A DNA stretch of 64,000 nt from Streptomyces griseus subsp. griseus (lineage in GTDB: Bacteria > Actinomycetota > Actinomycetes > Streptomycetales > Streptomycetaceae): contig NZ_JOJE01000003.1 of assembly GCF_000720255.1 (NCBI RefSeq), positions 433,151-497,150 on the forward strand, in the 5' to 3' direction. This document shows, one piece after another, positions 35,444-45,172 of the stretch. How positions within the stretch are numbered: the stretch's first letter is position 1; every line of letters starts with the position of its first letter. The position numbers and the translations under genes are program-made. The notes under the pieces were generated by a model that worked only from the letters and a program-made list of their open reading frames with translations, searched no databases and was not told the origin of the DNA.

Positions 35444-36322
35444 GTGAGTGAGCACGTCGAGTGGAGTGACGCGGAGGCCCCGGCGCCGTCGGCGTCCGCC
35501 GCCGTCACACCCGCGGACGCCGCTGACGCGGCGCGGCTCGTCGCCTTCGGGCTCCAGCCGAAGCTGCAGCCCGCGCGCGACCAGGAGTACACGGAGCTGC
35601 TGCGGCGCTACCGGGAGGATCCGCCGTTCGCGCGGCTCGCGGACGCCGTGGCGGCCGGGCTGGGCCTCGTCGTGCTGGAGGTGTCCCCCCGCGCGGGGAT
35701 GGCCGTGACCGCGGCGGAGGACTCCGTGTTCGCCGTGCGCATGGGTGACTACGCCCGCCGTACCTCCGCCGACTCCGGCGACCGGTTCCTGCACGGGCTG
35801 GCCCACCTCGCGGTCGCCGCCATGGCGTTCCCGCGTCCGGAGGACCTCGCCGACGACGGGTACATCGGGCGGGTCAGCGTCAACGGGGTCGACGCGTTCG
35901 TCCGGCAGGCTTGCCATCGGCTGGAGGAACGCGCCGAACAGCAGGGCGAGAACACCGACCCCGCCACCGAGGCGCCCGGCCTGGAGGCCGCCTGGCGGAT
36001 CTGGGCCAGGCGCAGCTCCACCGGTGCCACCAAGGACGCCCGGAGACTGGCGGGTTCCACCACGGGCATCGTCGGCAAGGCCGTCGCGTTCCTCACCGAC
36101 TCCGGCTTCCTCCAGCGGACCGGCGACGACAACGGCGGCACGTACCGGACGACGGCGCGGTACCAGCTCCAGGTGCGCGACATGGCAGGAGGCGCCGCCA
36201 TGGCCGAACTGCTCGAGCTGGGCGTGGTCCCGGTGACCGACGGCACGCCGACACTGCTGCCCGCCGAGGAAACCGACGACCTGGACCTGGTGGCCGACGC
36301 CGGACTGCCGTTCCACTCCTGA
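35444..36322 (+). CDS. Winged-helix subunit candidate of SMC-like system (JetB/MksE position)
   Basis: A 292-residue protein. The central-to-C-terminal part reads as a winged helix: ARRLAGSTTGIVGKAVAFLT, DSGFLQRTGDDNGGTYRTTA, RYQLQVRDMAGGAAMAEL, with a helix-turn-strand-wing order. The N-terminus is helical (LQPKLQPARDQEYTELLRRY). MukE/MksE/JetB proteins are small winged-helix partners of a kleisin, and the position between the other two subunits agrees. The start is GTG 35444 with AAGGAG upstream. It is separated by 121 bases from the first gene and 110 from the third, so coupling is not translational. Confidence 0.6.
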   Translation: MSEHVEWSDAEAPAPSASAAVTPADAADAARLVAFGLQPKLQPARDQEYTELLRRYREDPPFARLADAVAAGLGLVVLEVSPRAGMAVTAAEDSVFAVRMGDYARRTSADSGDRFLHGLAHLAVAAMAFPRPEDLADDGYIGRVSVNGVDAFVRQACHRLEERAEQQGENTDPATEAPGLEAAWRIWARRSSTGATKDARRLAGSTTGIVGKAVAFLTDSGFLQRTGDDNGGTYRTTARYQLQVRDMAGGAAMAELLELGVVPVTDGTPTLLPAEETDDLDLVADAGLPFHS

Positions 36323-36432
36323 ACCGCCCGGAGGCGTCTGCCGCTCCCCGAGCTCTCGCCGAGCTCACCGAGCCCTGAGGCTTCCGAGCTGCCGAACCCC
36401 CCTGATCTGCCGAAGATTTACGAGAGTCCGCC

Positions 36433-39400
36433 ATGTACGAGCTGTCCCGGGTCCGCCTCTACTCCATCGGACCCGCCGGTGCGCGCTACGCCGACACCGT
36501 GCTTGACCTGCGAGGTGTGGGCGACGTCGTGCCCGATCCCGCCCCCATGCAGGCGGAGTTCTTCGAGGATGAGCCCGTCGGCCCGCCCCGCCGGCCCGCG
36601 CCCGCCGGTGTGCTCTTCCTGGAGAACGGCGGCGGCAAGTCCGTACTGCTCAAGCTGATCTTCTCGGTGATGCTGCCGGGCCACCGCAACACCCTGGGCG
36701 GCGCCAGTTCCGGCGTGCTGCGCAAGTTCCTGCTCGCCGACGACTGCGGACACGTGGCGCTGGAGTGGCAGCACGTGCTGACCGGTGAGTGCGTGGTCGT
36801 CGGCAAGGTGAGCGAGTGGCGCGGGCGCCAGGTGTCCAATGATCCCCGGAAGTTCGCAGAGGCCTGGTACTCGTTCCGGCCCGGGCCCGGACTGACCCTG
36901 GACAACCTGCCCGTCGCCGAGTCCACCACCGTACGGCCGCCCGTGGAGGGCCAGTCGGGTGCGCAGGGCCGCCGGCGCACCATGAAGGGATTCCGGGACG
37001 CCCTCACCGAGTCCGGCAAGGCGTACCCGTACCTGGAGGTGCACTGGGAGGACATCCATGACCGCTGGATCGAGCACCTCGGCGATCTCGGCCTCGACCC
37101 GGAACTCTTCCGCTACCAGCGCGAGATGAACGCCGACGAGGGCGAGGCCGCCGGCCTCTTCGCGGTCAAGAAGGACTCCGACTTCACCGACCTGCTGCTG
37201 CGCGCCGTGACGGACACGCGCGACACGGATGGCCTCGCCGACCTCGTCAGCGGCTTCGGCAACAAACTGGGCCGACGCGCCGAACTGATCGCCGAACGGG
37301 ACTTCACCGCCGGGTCCGTCGACCTGCTCGGGCGGATCGTCGAGGCCGCCGAGGCCCGCTCACGCGCGCGTGACATCCACACCGCCGCCGAGCGCCGCAC
37401 CCGCACCCTGGCCCGGCGCCTGTCCGCGCGTGCCGTACGGGAACGCGCGCGGGCCACCGACCTCGCCCAACGGGTCACGGCCGCCGCCTACGCCGTCACA
37501 CAGGCCGAGGGGGCCCGTGAGCGCAGCGCGCTGATCGCCGCCGAAATCGCCTACCGTCACGCCTCGTTGGCGCTCGCCGCCGCCGAGAAGTCCGCCGCTG
37601 CCCAGAAGCGCGAACTCGCCGACGCGCGCACCCTGCACTCCGCCTGGCAGGCCGCCGAGGCCGCCCTGCGCCATCGCGCCGCCGCCGACCGCGTCGCCCG
37701 GGTGTCCGCCGCGATCCAGGAGGCCGAGCGGGACGCCGCCCCGGCGCTCGCCGCGCGCTCCAAAGCCGCCGTCGACCTCGTACGAGCCCTGCACGCGGCT
37801 GCCGAACGGGCCGAGAGCCACGCCAACGAGGAGGAGGAGCGGTCCGCCTCCCTCCAGGAGGTCAGCGACTCGGCCTACCGTGACTCCACGTCCGCCGCGA
37901 CCGACGCCCAGCGCGCCCGCAGCGAGGTCGGCCATCTGCGCCAGCGCCTGACCGAGGTCGAGCAGGAGACCGCCGAGGCGGTGCGCGCCGGCTGGCTCGA
38001 CGACAGCGCGCCCGACGCCGACCCCGCGCGCGCGGCCCTCGCGGCCAGTGACGCCGAGAAGGCCGCCGTCGCCGCCTGGGACACCGCGCGGGAGGTCTCC
38101 CGCCGGGCCACCGAGCACGCCCGCGAGGCCGCCTCGGCCGAGTCCCGCGCGGAGCTCACGGCGGCCCGCGCGGCCGACGCGGCGACCGCGGCCGAACGGT
38201 CCTACGAGGCCGAGCGGCGGACCGCCGAGGGGCTGGCGGCCGAGGAACGGCTGGCAGAGCTGCTGAGCCTGCCCGGCGGCTCCGGGGAGGGCCGGGGCGG
38301 AGTACCCGCCCCCAGGTCCGAGGCCGACGGCGTAAGGGGCGGCACGGGCACCCGCACGGGTGCCGGGGCCGACGGACCGGGCGACCCGGCGGAAGGGACG
38401 CAGGCCGCATTTGCGGGAGGGGCGGAGGACGCGTCGGCCGACCGCCACTCCGACACCCGGTCCACGGCCGGGCGGATCGGCGGCGACGGCTCCAACCATC
38501 CGGCAGGCGCCTCAGGCACTCCCCGCCCCGCCGAAGGCCTGCTCACCCCCGAAGACCTGGACCGCTTCGCCGACGAGCTGCGCGAACTCCTCGACGACGG
38601 CGTCTCCTCCGCCGAGCGCCAGCTGTTCGAGCTGCGCACCGCCGCCGCTGACGACGCCCGCATCCTCGGCGCCCTCGGTGACGGCGGACTGCTGCCGCCC
38701 GGCCCGGACGTGCTGGCCACCGTCGAGTTCCTCGGCGAGCACGGCATCCCCGCATTGCCCGGCTGGCGCTACCTCGCCCAGGCCGTCGACCCCACCGACC
38801 ACGCGCGCGTCCTGGCCGCCCGCCCCGAGCTGGTCGACGGCGTGATCATCACCGACCCGGACTCGCACGCGCGAGCCCGCGAGGCGCTGGGCGACGCCGC
38901 GCTGCTGCCGCGCTCCGCCGTGGCGGTCGGTACGGCGGCAGCCCTGCTCGCACCGACCCCGGCACCGGACTCGGACACCGGCGACGTCTTCCTCGTGCCG
39001 CCGAACCCGGCCATGCACGACGAACACGCCGCCGACGAGGAGCGCCAGGCGCTGCGCGCGCGGGCGACGGAGCGCGACGAGGAGATCCGCACGCTGGCCG
39101 CACGGCTCGGCAAGGACCGTGAGCTGGCGGCGCGACTCGCCTCGTGGCGCACCGGCTGCCCCGCGGGCCGGCTGCTGGAACTGTCCGAGACCGCCCATCA
39201 GGCGCGGGCCTTCGCGGAGGAGGCCGAGGCAGAGCTCGCCGAGGCACGGACCGTGCGGGCCGAGGCGGACGAAGCCGCCGCCGAGGCCGCCCAGGTGCGG
39301 GACGAGCGCCAGGAGGCCGCGCAGAAGGCCCGGCGCGCCGCCGACGCCCTCGCAGGGCTCGCCTTCCGGCTGCGTGAGCGGGCCGGCTGGCAGGTCAAGC

Positions 39401-41250
39401 TGCGCGAACTCGCCGACGAGGCCACCGAGTCGGAGGCCCGTGCCCAGTCCTGCCTGGAGCGTGCGCGCGCGGCCGACGAGGACCGGCGCGCCGCCCAGCG
39501 CGCCGCCGACGACACCCGCCGCACCGCGCGTGCGCTGCGCGCCGAGCGTTCCGAGATCGCCGGTGCCCCGGACGACGTACCGGAAGACGACACGGACGGC
39601 CCGAAGGGGTCGCTGCCCGCCCTCCGCGAGGCCTACCGGGCCGCCTCACAGGTCTACGAGAAGGTCGGCGTCGGCGCCGATCTGCGGGCCGAACAAGCCC
39701 GCGCGGAGAGCGACGAGAGCGCGGCGCGGGCCGAACTGGACCGGCTGAGCAACAAGGTCCGCACCCGCGCCGAGCAACTGCTCCAGTCGCCCGACGGGTC
39801 CGATGGACCGTCCCGGCAGGCCGCCGCCGCACGCGCGGAGGAACTGGTGCAGCTCCTGGAGACCCGCATGTCCAGCGCGAGCGAGCAGCTCGGGCGGCTG
39901 CGCGGCGAGGCCGAGCGGCACGCGCCCGAGGACGGCCAGGCCCACACCGAGCTCCCCGATGACCAGCAGCCGCGCGACGCCGAACACGCCCAGGCACTCC
40001 TGCGCACCGCGACCGCCGAACTCGCCTCCCGCACCGAGGCGTTGGCGCAGGCGCGGGACGCGCACGGTGAGCTGCTCGACGCCCACCGCGCCGCCGAGGA
40101 CGCCGTCGGCGGCTTCGAGGAGACCGCCGTGATGCTCCGCGATCTGTTGCGCGAGCACACTCCGGAGGAGGATCAGGAGACGCCGGAGCCCTACCCCGGC
40201 ACCCTCGATGAGGCCCGGCACTCGGCCGCCGAGACCCGGCGTTCCCTGCGTGGCTGCGCCGCCGACCTGTCCGCCGCCGAATCGGCGGTGCGCGAGGCGA
40301 GTGACGTCCTCGTCCGCCACGCCAACTCCACGCGCTACGAACAGGTCCGCACCCCCGCGCGACAGCAGATCCGTGAGCTGCCCGCCTCCGCCCTGCCCGA
40401 GCACGCCCAGAAGTGGGCCGATGCCTTCGCACCCCGACTGCGCGTCCTCACCGACGAGTTGGCGCAGCTGGAGCGCAACCGGGACTCGATCGTCGACCGT
40501 CTCAGAGGGCTGGTCGAGTCGGCACTCGCCACGCTCAGGTCCGCCCAGCGGCTCTCCCGCCTTCCGGAAGGCCTCGGCGAGTGGTCCGGACAGGAGTTCC
40601 TGCGCATCCGCTTCGAGGAGCCCGACCAGGCGACCCTCATCGAACGGCTCGGCGAGGTCATCGACGAGGCGACCCGCGCGGCCGTGAAGAAGAACTCCGA
40701 CCTGCGGCGCGACGGAATGTCGATGCTGCTGCGGGGCGTGGCCGCCGCGCTCCAGCCGAAGGGCGTCGCCGTCGAGATCCTCAAGCCGGACGCCGTACTG
40801 CGCGCCGAGCGCGTACCCGTCGGGCAGATGGGCGACGTGTTCTCCGGCGGTCAGCTGCTCACCGCCGCCATCGCCCTGTACTGCACGATGGCCGCCCTCA
40901 GGAGCAACGACCGGGGCCGTGACAAGCACCGTCACGCCGGCACGCTGTTCCTGGACAACCCCATCGGGCGAGCCAACGCGACCTACCTGCTGGAGCTCCA
41001 GCGCGCGGTCTCGGACGCACTCGGCGTGCAACTCCTGTACACCACCGGCCTGTTCGACACGACCGCGCTGGCCGAGTTCCCGTTGGTCATCCGGCTGCGC
41101 AACGATGCCGACCTGCGGGCCGGCCTGAAGTACATCAGCGTCGAGGAGCACCTCCGTCCCGGGCTGCCTCAGGCTGCCGCCGGTGAAGCAGGCCACAGTG
41201 AGATCACCGCGACGCGGATGTACAAGCGCCCGGCGCCGAGCGCCCCGTAA
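36433..41250 (+). CDS. Large SMC/MukB-like coiled-coil ATPase with atypical Walker motifs
   Basis: A 1605-residue SMC-like protein. The N-terminal ATPase half has FLENGGGKSVLLKLIFSVML (P-loop about 64-70), where the first Gly of GxxxxGKS is Leu63. Long Ala/Glu/Arg coiled coils run about 300-610 and 870-1330. Between them are a Gly/Pro/Thr low-complexity insert (about 612-702) and a globular hinge-like part (about 735-860). The C-terminal half has the signature FSGGQLLTAAIALY (1470-1483) and Walker B TLFLDNPIGRAN (1504-1515). There Asp1508 is followed by Asn instead of catalytic Glu. This is longer than usual JetC and MukB. No JetD/MksG-like gene follows. Confidence 0.8.
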   Translation: MYELSRVRLYSIGPAGARYADTVLDLRGVGDVVPDPAPMQAEFFEDEPVGPPRRPAPAGVLFLENGGGKSVLLKLIFSVMLPGHRNTLGGASSGVLRKFLLADDCGHVALEWQHVLTGECVVVGKVSEWRGRQVSNDPRKFAEAWYSFRPGPGLTLDNLPVAESTTVRPPVEGQSGAQGRRRTMKGFRDALTESGKAYPYLEVHWEDIHDRWIEHLGDLGLDPELFRYQREMNADEGEAAGLFAVKKDSDFTDLLLRAVTDTRDTDGLADLVSGFGNKLGRRAELIAERDFTAGSVDLLGRIVEAAEARSRARDIHTAAERRTRTLARRLSARAVRERARATDLAQRVTAAAYAVTQAEGARERSALIAAEIAYRHASLALAAAEKSAAAQKRELADARTLHSAWQAAEAALRHRAAADRVARVSAAIQEAERDAAPALAARSKAAVDLVRALHAAAERAESHANEEEERSASLQEVSDSAYRDSTSAATDAQRARSEVGHLRQRLTEVEQETAEAVRAGWLDDSAPDADPARAALAASDAEKAAVAAWDTAREVSRRATEHAREAASAESRAELTAARAADAATAAERSYEAERRTAEGLAAEERLAELLSLPGGSGEGRGGVPAPRSEADGVRGGTGTRTGAGADGPGDPAEGTQAAFAGGAEDASADRHSDTRSTAGRIGGDGSNHPAGASGTPRPAEGLLTPEDLDRFADELRELLDDGVSSAERQLFELRTAAADDARILGALGDGGLLPPGPDVLATVEFLGEHGIPALPGWRYLAQAVDPTDHARVLAARPELVDGVIITDPDSHARAREALGDAALLPRSAVAVGTAAALLAPTPAPDSDTGDVFLVPPNPAMHDEHAADEERQALRARATERDEEIRTLAARLGKDRELAARLASWRTGCPAGRLLELSETAHQARAFAEEAEAELAEARTVRAEADEAAAEAAQVRDERQEAAQKARRAADALAGLAFRLRERAGWQVKLRELADEATESEARAQSCLERARAADEDRRAAQRAADDTRRTARALRAERSEIAGAPDDVPEDDTDGPKGSLPALREAYRAASQVYEKVGVGADLRAEQARAESDESAARAELDRLSNKVRTRAEQLLQSPDGSDGPSRQAAAARAEELVQLLETRMSSASEQLGRLRGEAERHAPEDGQAHTELPDDQQPRDAEHAQALLRTATAELASRTEALAQARDAHGELLDAHRAAEDAVGGFEETAVMLRDLLREHTPEEDQETPEPYPGTLDEARHSAAETRRSLRGCAADLSAAESAVREASDVLVRHANSTRYEQVRTPARQQIRELPASALPEHAQKWADAFAPRLRVLTDELAQLERNRDSIVDRLRGLVESALATLRSAQRLSRLPEGLGEWSGQEFLRIRFEEPDQATLIERLGEVIDEATRAAVKKNSDLRRDGMSMLLRGVAAALQPKGVAVEILKPDAVLRAERVPVGQMGDVFSGGQLLTAAIALYCTMAALRSNDRGRDKHRHAGTLFLDNPIGRANATYLLELQRAVSDALGVQLLYTTGLFDTTALAEFPLVIRLRNDADLRAGLKYISVEEHLRPGLPQAAAGEAGHSEITATRMYKRPAPSAP

Positions 41251-41263
41251 CCGGTGCAGCGCG

Positions 41264-41794
41264 TCAGGGGTGTGACAACTGTCCCGCCCCGCCGGACCGG
41301 CGTATCCGCTCCTGGGCCCGCTCGGCGGCACGCTCCTGCCGATGGGCGCGGCGCCGCTCGCGGCGCAGGGCCCGCGCCGTGCTGCTGGGCGCCGACACCA
41401 CGCCGTTGCGCTGCTTCCAGACCTGCCGCGTCACCCACACGTCCAGCGCGCCCCAGGTGGCCACCACCGTGCTCACCACGCTGCTGATCACCATCGGGAA
41501 CGCCAGCCAGGAGCCCGCCATCGTGCACAGGAAGGCCACCATCGCCTGAAGCAGTGTCACGGCGATGATCAGCACCGCGCGCACCGCCGCCGTGCGTACC
41601 GGGTCGGGCAGCCGACGTCGCCGTGCGGGCTCCTCGACCCACAACGGCCGGTAGGACGGCCTGGCCTGACTCACACTCCGCTGCCCGCGGCCGGATGCTG
41701 GAATGTCGCGATCCGGTGCCTCGGTCATCCGTTCTGCCGTCGCATGCGCCGTCACGCCGCGCGTCGGCGCCTCGTGCCGCTCCGCCGTGCCCAT
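41264..41794 (-). CDS. Hypothetical membrane protein
   Basis: A 176-residue protein with one or two membrane spans in the middle (VRTAAVRAVLIIAVTLLQAM then VAFLCTMAGSWLAFPMVIS), a hydrophilic N-terminus and a strongly basic coiled C-terminus (RALRRERRRAHRQERAAERA). Start ATG 41794 has GGGGAG upstream and gives MGTAERHEAPTRG; an internal ATG at 41727 lacks a ribosome site. It converges with the SMC-like gene (13-base gap) and diverges from the conservon. Function unknown. Confidence 0.7.
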   Translation of the reverse strand: MGTAERHEAPTRGVTAHATAERMTEAPDRDIPASGRGQRSVSQARPSYRPLWVEEPARRRRLPDPVRTAAVRAVLIIAVTLLQAMVAFLCTMAGSWLAFPMVISSVVSTVVATWGALDVWVTRQVWKQRNGVVSAPSSTARALRRERRRAHRQERAAERAQERIRRSGGAGQLSHP

Positions 41795-42214
41795 CAAGGT
41801 GTCACTCCCCACCGCCAGCAGACCGCTCGCCCCGGCCCGAAAGGACCGGCTCCCCAGTGGCTGCCCGGCTTGCGCTGTTTTACGCCGCCCGGGTGCGGCA
41901 CACGGCACCTGTGGCCGATTCCGCCCCCAACTCCCGTAGAGAAGGACGAACAACGCGACCTGATGATTCCCGCGGAAGGAAAAATTCTGGCCAACTGCTC
42001 GGACGAGCCGCTCGGTTCCGGACACGTGACAGTCGCCCGATTCGGGGCCGTAATCTCCCGTAATGGCGGGACAACTCCGTATGTCTTGTCGCGGGTGCGG
42101 AAGTTCAGGTTCCGGACCGCCCTTCGAGTTACCTGTGCGTCGGTAGTAGGCTCGCGCCGTTTGTTGACGCACATGTGTACCCCCTGGATGGTGGGGGTTG
42201 AGCTGGGGGAGGCC
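41795..42214. other. 420-bp divergent promoter region, membrane protein / cvnA
   Basis: It contains AT-richer segments around 41975-42180 that probably hold promoters for both directions. A TAGGCT about 70 bases before cvnA could be a -10, but no clear -35 pairs with it. No coding frame is convincing. Confidence 0.5.
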
Positions 42215-45172
42215 ATGCGCTTTCGCGGGAAGTCCATCCGCCGGAAGATCGTGGCGCTGCTTCTCGTGCCGCTGGTGTCCCTGACGGCCATCTGGGGCTT
42301 CGCCACGGTACTCACGGGGCGAGAGGCGGGGCGGCTGTTCAACGTCTCCGACGTGGTGGAGAAGATCAGCTACCCGGTCGAGGACACCGTCCGGGACATC
42401 CAGGAGGAACGCCGCCAGACCCTCGTCTACCTGGCCGACCCCAGGGCAGCCAACGCCCTCGCCGCACTCCGTCACACCCGGACCGGCACGGACGAAGCCG
42501 TCGCCGAGATCCGCCGCAACTCCAAGGACTCGGATGTGCGCGACGCCCTGGACCAGGATGACGGCGAAAGCCTGACCGCCGTCCTGGACGCCTTCGACGG
42601 CCTCGACTCCCTGCGCCGCAGCGTCGAGGAGGGCACCGTCACCCGCTCCCAGGCCCTGGACCTCTACAACCGTCTGATCGATCCCTGCTACGCCCTGCTG
42701 TCCAACCTGGACGTCGTCGACAGCGTGGAGATGGACAAGCAGTACCGCGCCCTCGTGAACATCGCCCGGGCCCGTGAACTGCTCTCCCAGGAAGACGCCC
42801 TCCTCGGCTCCGCCCTGGTCGTGGGCCGGCTCACCCGCGACGAGATCCGTCACGTCTCGGACCTCGAGGCACAGCGAGAAGCCGTCTACGACGTCAGCCT
42901 CACGCAACTGCCCACCGCGGAGCGCGAACGGTACGACCGCTTCTGGAAGAACGCCACCACCGCCCCGCTGCGGACGGCCGAGCAGTCCGCGATCGCCGCC
43001 AAGCCCGGCAGCATGCCCCGCGGCGTCACCGCCAAGATCTGGGACACCACGGCCGGAAACGTTCTCGACGAACTCGCCACCCTTGACGACCAGGCCAACG
43101 ACCGCTACCAGGACCGTGTCCGCCCCGTTGCCATCGGCGTCATCGTCCAGGCGGTCGCCGTGGGCGTCCTCGGGCTGATCGCCCTGCTGGTCTCGCTCTT
43201 CCTGTCCGTACGTATTGGCCGCACCCTCATCCGTGACCTGCGGCAGCTGCGTCTTGAGGCACACGAGGCGTCGGGCATCCGGCTGCCCAGCGTGATGCGC
43301 CGCCTCTCCGCCGGTGAACAGGTCGACGTGGAGACCGAGGTTCCGCGTCTGGAGTACGACAGGAACGAGATCGGCGAGGTCGGCCAAGCCCTCAACACCC
43401 TGCAACGCGCCGCCGTCGAGGCCGCCGTCAAGCAGGCCGAGCTGCGCTCCGGCGTCTCCGAGGTCTTCGTCAACCTCGCCCGCCGCAGCCAGGTCCTCCT
43501 GCACAAGCAGCTCACCCTGCTCGACACCATGGAGCGCAGGACCGAGGACACCGAGGAACTCGCCGACCTCTTCCGCCTCGACCACCTGACCACCCGCATG
43601 CGCCGGCACGCCGAGGGTCTCGTCATCCTCTCGGGCGCCGCCCCCTCCCGGCAGTGGCGCAAGCCCGTCCAGCTCATGGACGTCGTCCGGGCCGCGGTCG
43701 CCGAGGTCGAGGACTACGAACGCATCGAGGTCCGCCGTCTGCCGCGGGTCGCCGTCACCGGACCGGCCGTCGCGGACCTCACCCACCTCGTCGCCGAACT
43801 TCTCGAGAACGCCACCGTGTTCTCCCCGCCACACACAGCAGTCCAGGTCCTGGGCGAGCGGGTGGCCAACGGCTTCACCCTGGAGATCCACGACCGTGGT
43901 CTCGGCATGGCGGCCGAGGCACTCATGGACGCCAACCTCCGCCTCGCCGAGACCCCTGAGTTCGAACTCTCCGACACCGACCGGCTCGGACTGTTCGTCG
44001 TCAGCCGGCTCGCCCAGCGACAGAACGTCCGGGTCTCGCTCCAGCCGTCCCCGTACGGCGGGACCACCGCCGTCGTCTTCATTCCCGACGCGCTGCTCAC
44101 CGACGACGTCCCGGACACCAACGGCATCGGCTTTCGCCTCGACCGGCCCCGGCCCGCCAAGGAGGCCGAGCCCGTCGAGAGCCGCAGGGCCGCACTCACC
44201 CAGGTGCCCGGCCTGCGCCCCGGCCTGCCCGCCTCGCTCCTCGACGGCCCCGTCGAACTGGAGGCCCCGGTCGACCTGGACGCCCTCGCCGGCTTCCCCG
44301 ACCCCCTCGACGAGGAGGACGGGGAGCGCGGCGCGCTCTTCCGGCCGCGCCACTCCGACGCCCACGTCGACGCGACGTCGACCGGCCACCCCGACGAGCC
44401 CGGTCGACGACTCCCCGGCACGAGTGGTTCGGCCGGGGCAGCCGGCACCGACTCGGGTGCCGGTGCCCCCGTACCGCTGCCGCAACGGCGAACGCCCAAG
44501 CTCGTCAGTTCGCACGGACGCCCGGTCACCGACCAGCGGTCCCGCCGGGAGGAGGCGGCCGAGGAGGCCGCGACGCATCCCGGCCCCCGACGCCCGGAGG
44601 CGGAGACAGGGGCGGGGATGCCCGCTCCGCTGCCGACCCGCCGACGCGGCGCGGAGGCGTCCCTCCGTCGAGGGCCCGGGGGGCCCGACCGCACCGCTCA
44701 GGGCGCCGAGTCGGCCTACCCCGGCCGCGGCGCGGAAGAGCCTTCGGAGGCCCCCTCCCCGCCCAGTCGCACCAGGCGTCCCGCGATCGCGCCCGGCGCC
44801 TCGGAAGAAACGAACCACCGCCCCGAGCGCGCGCCGTACGAGACCGGCCACGGATCCGGCTCGTACGGGACCGGCCACCGGCCCGCGACCGAAGCGGCCG
44901 GAGGGGAGCCCGCGCCTCACGAGGCAGGCTCCGGCCCAGGGGCGCTGCCCCGACGCGTACGCCAGGCGAACCTGGCCCCGCAGCTGAAGAAGGGCACCGG
45001 ACGACGCACCGAGGAGAGCGCGGAGCTCGTCGAGCGCGACGCCGACGAGGTGCGCAGCCGAATGGCCTCGCTCCAGCGCGGCTGGCAGCGCGGCCGCGCA
45101 GAGAACGCCGCGGGCGACGACGCCCACAGCGGCACAGCACCACAAGGAACGAACAAGGGGGACGGTCGATGA
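42215..45172 (+). CDS. cvnA: CvnA: NIT-domain sensor histidine kinase of a conservon
   Basis: A 985-residue membrane sensor. A span at about 20-42 (VALLLVPLVSLTAIWGFATV) and another at about 310-335 flank a helical extracellular nitrate/nitrite-sensing-like NIT domain. A HAMP-like segment follows, then a kinase H-region FRLDHLTTRMRRHAEGLVIL and an HATPase (N-box LVAELLENATVFSPP, G1 EIHDRGLGMAAEAL). The last ~300 residues are a Pro/Gly/Arg-rich disordered tail. CvnA proteins head conservons (CvnA-D), signalling complexes at the membrane that resemble eukaryotic G-protein modules. GGGGGAGG precedes ATG 42215. It overlaps cvnB by ATGA. Confidence 0.92.
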   Translation: MRFRGKSIRRKIVALLLVPLVSLTAIWGFATVLTGREAGRLFNVSDVVEKISYPVEDTVRDIQEERRQTLVYLADPRAANALAALRHTRTGTDEAVAEIRRNSKDSDVRDALDQDDGESLTAVLDAFDGLDSLRRSVEEGTVTRSQALDLYNRLIDPCYALLSNLDVVDSVEMDKQYRALVNIARARELLSQEDALLGSALVVGRLTRDEIRHVSDLEAQREAVYDVSLTQLPTAERERYDRFWKNATTAPLRTAEQSAIAAKPGSMPRGVTAKIWDTTAGNVLDELATLDDQANDRYQDRVRPVAIGVIVQAVAVGVLGLIALLVSLFLSVRIGRTLIRDLRQLRLEAHEASGIRLPSVMRRLSAGEQVDVETEVPRLEYDRNEIGEVGQALNTLQRAAVEAAVKQAELRSGVSEVFVNLARRSQVLLHKQLTLLDTMERRTEDTEELADLFRLDHLTTRMRRHAEGLVILSGAAPSRQWRKPVQLMDVVRAAVAEVEDYERIEVRRLPRVAVTGPAVADLTHLVAELLENATVFSPPHTAVQVLGERVANGFTLEIHDRGLGMAAEALMDANLRLAETPEFELSDTDRLGLFVVSRLAQRQNVRVSLQPSPYGGTTAVVFIPDALLTDDVPDTNGIGFRLDRPRPAKEAEPVESRRAALTQVPGLRPGLPASLLDGPVELEAPVDLDALAGFPDPLDEEDGERGALFRPRHSDAHVDATSTGHPDEPGRRLPGTSGSAGAAGTDSGAGAPVPLPQRRTPKLVSSHGRPVTDQRSRREEAAEEAATHPGPRRPEAETGAGMPAPLPTRRRGAEASLRRGPGGPDRTAQGAESAYPGRGAEEPSEAPSPPSRTRRPAIAPGASEETNHRPERAPYETGHGSGSYGTGHRPATEAAGGEPAPHEAGSGPGALPRRVRQANLAPQLKKGTGRRTEESAELVERDADEVRSRMASLQRGWQRGRAENAAGDDAHSGTAPQGTNKGDGR

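Noticed and set aside
41264..41794. Membrane protein next to the SMC-like operon as a fourth subunit
   Set aside because: It is convergent, not co-directional, and has no nuclease or TOPRIM motif, so it cannot be a JetD equivalent on present evidence.
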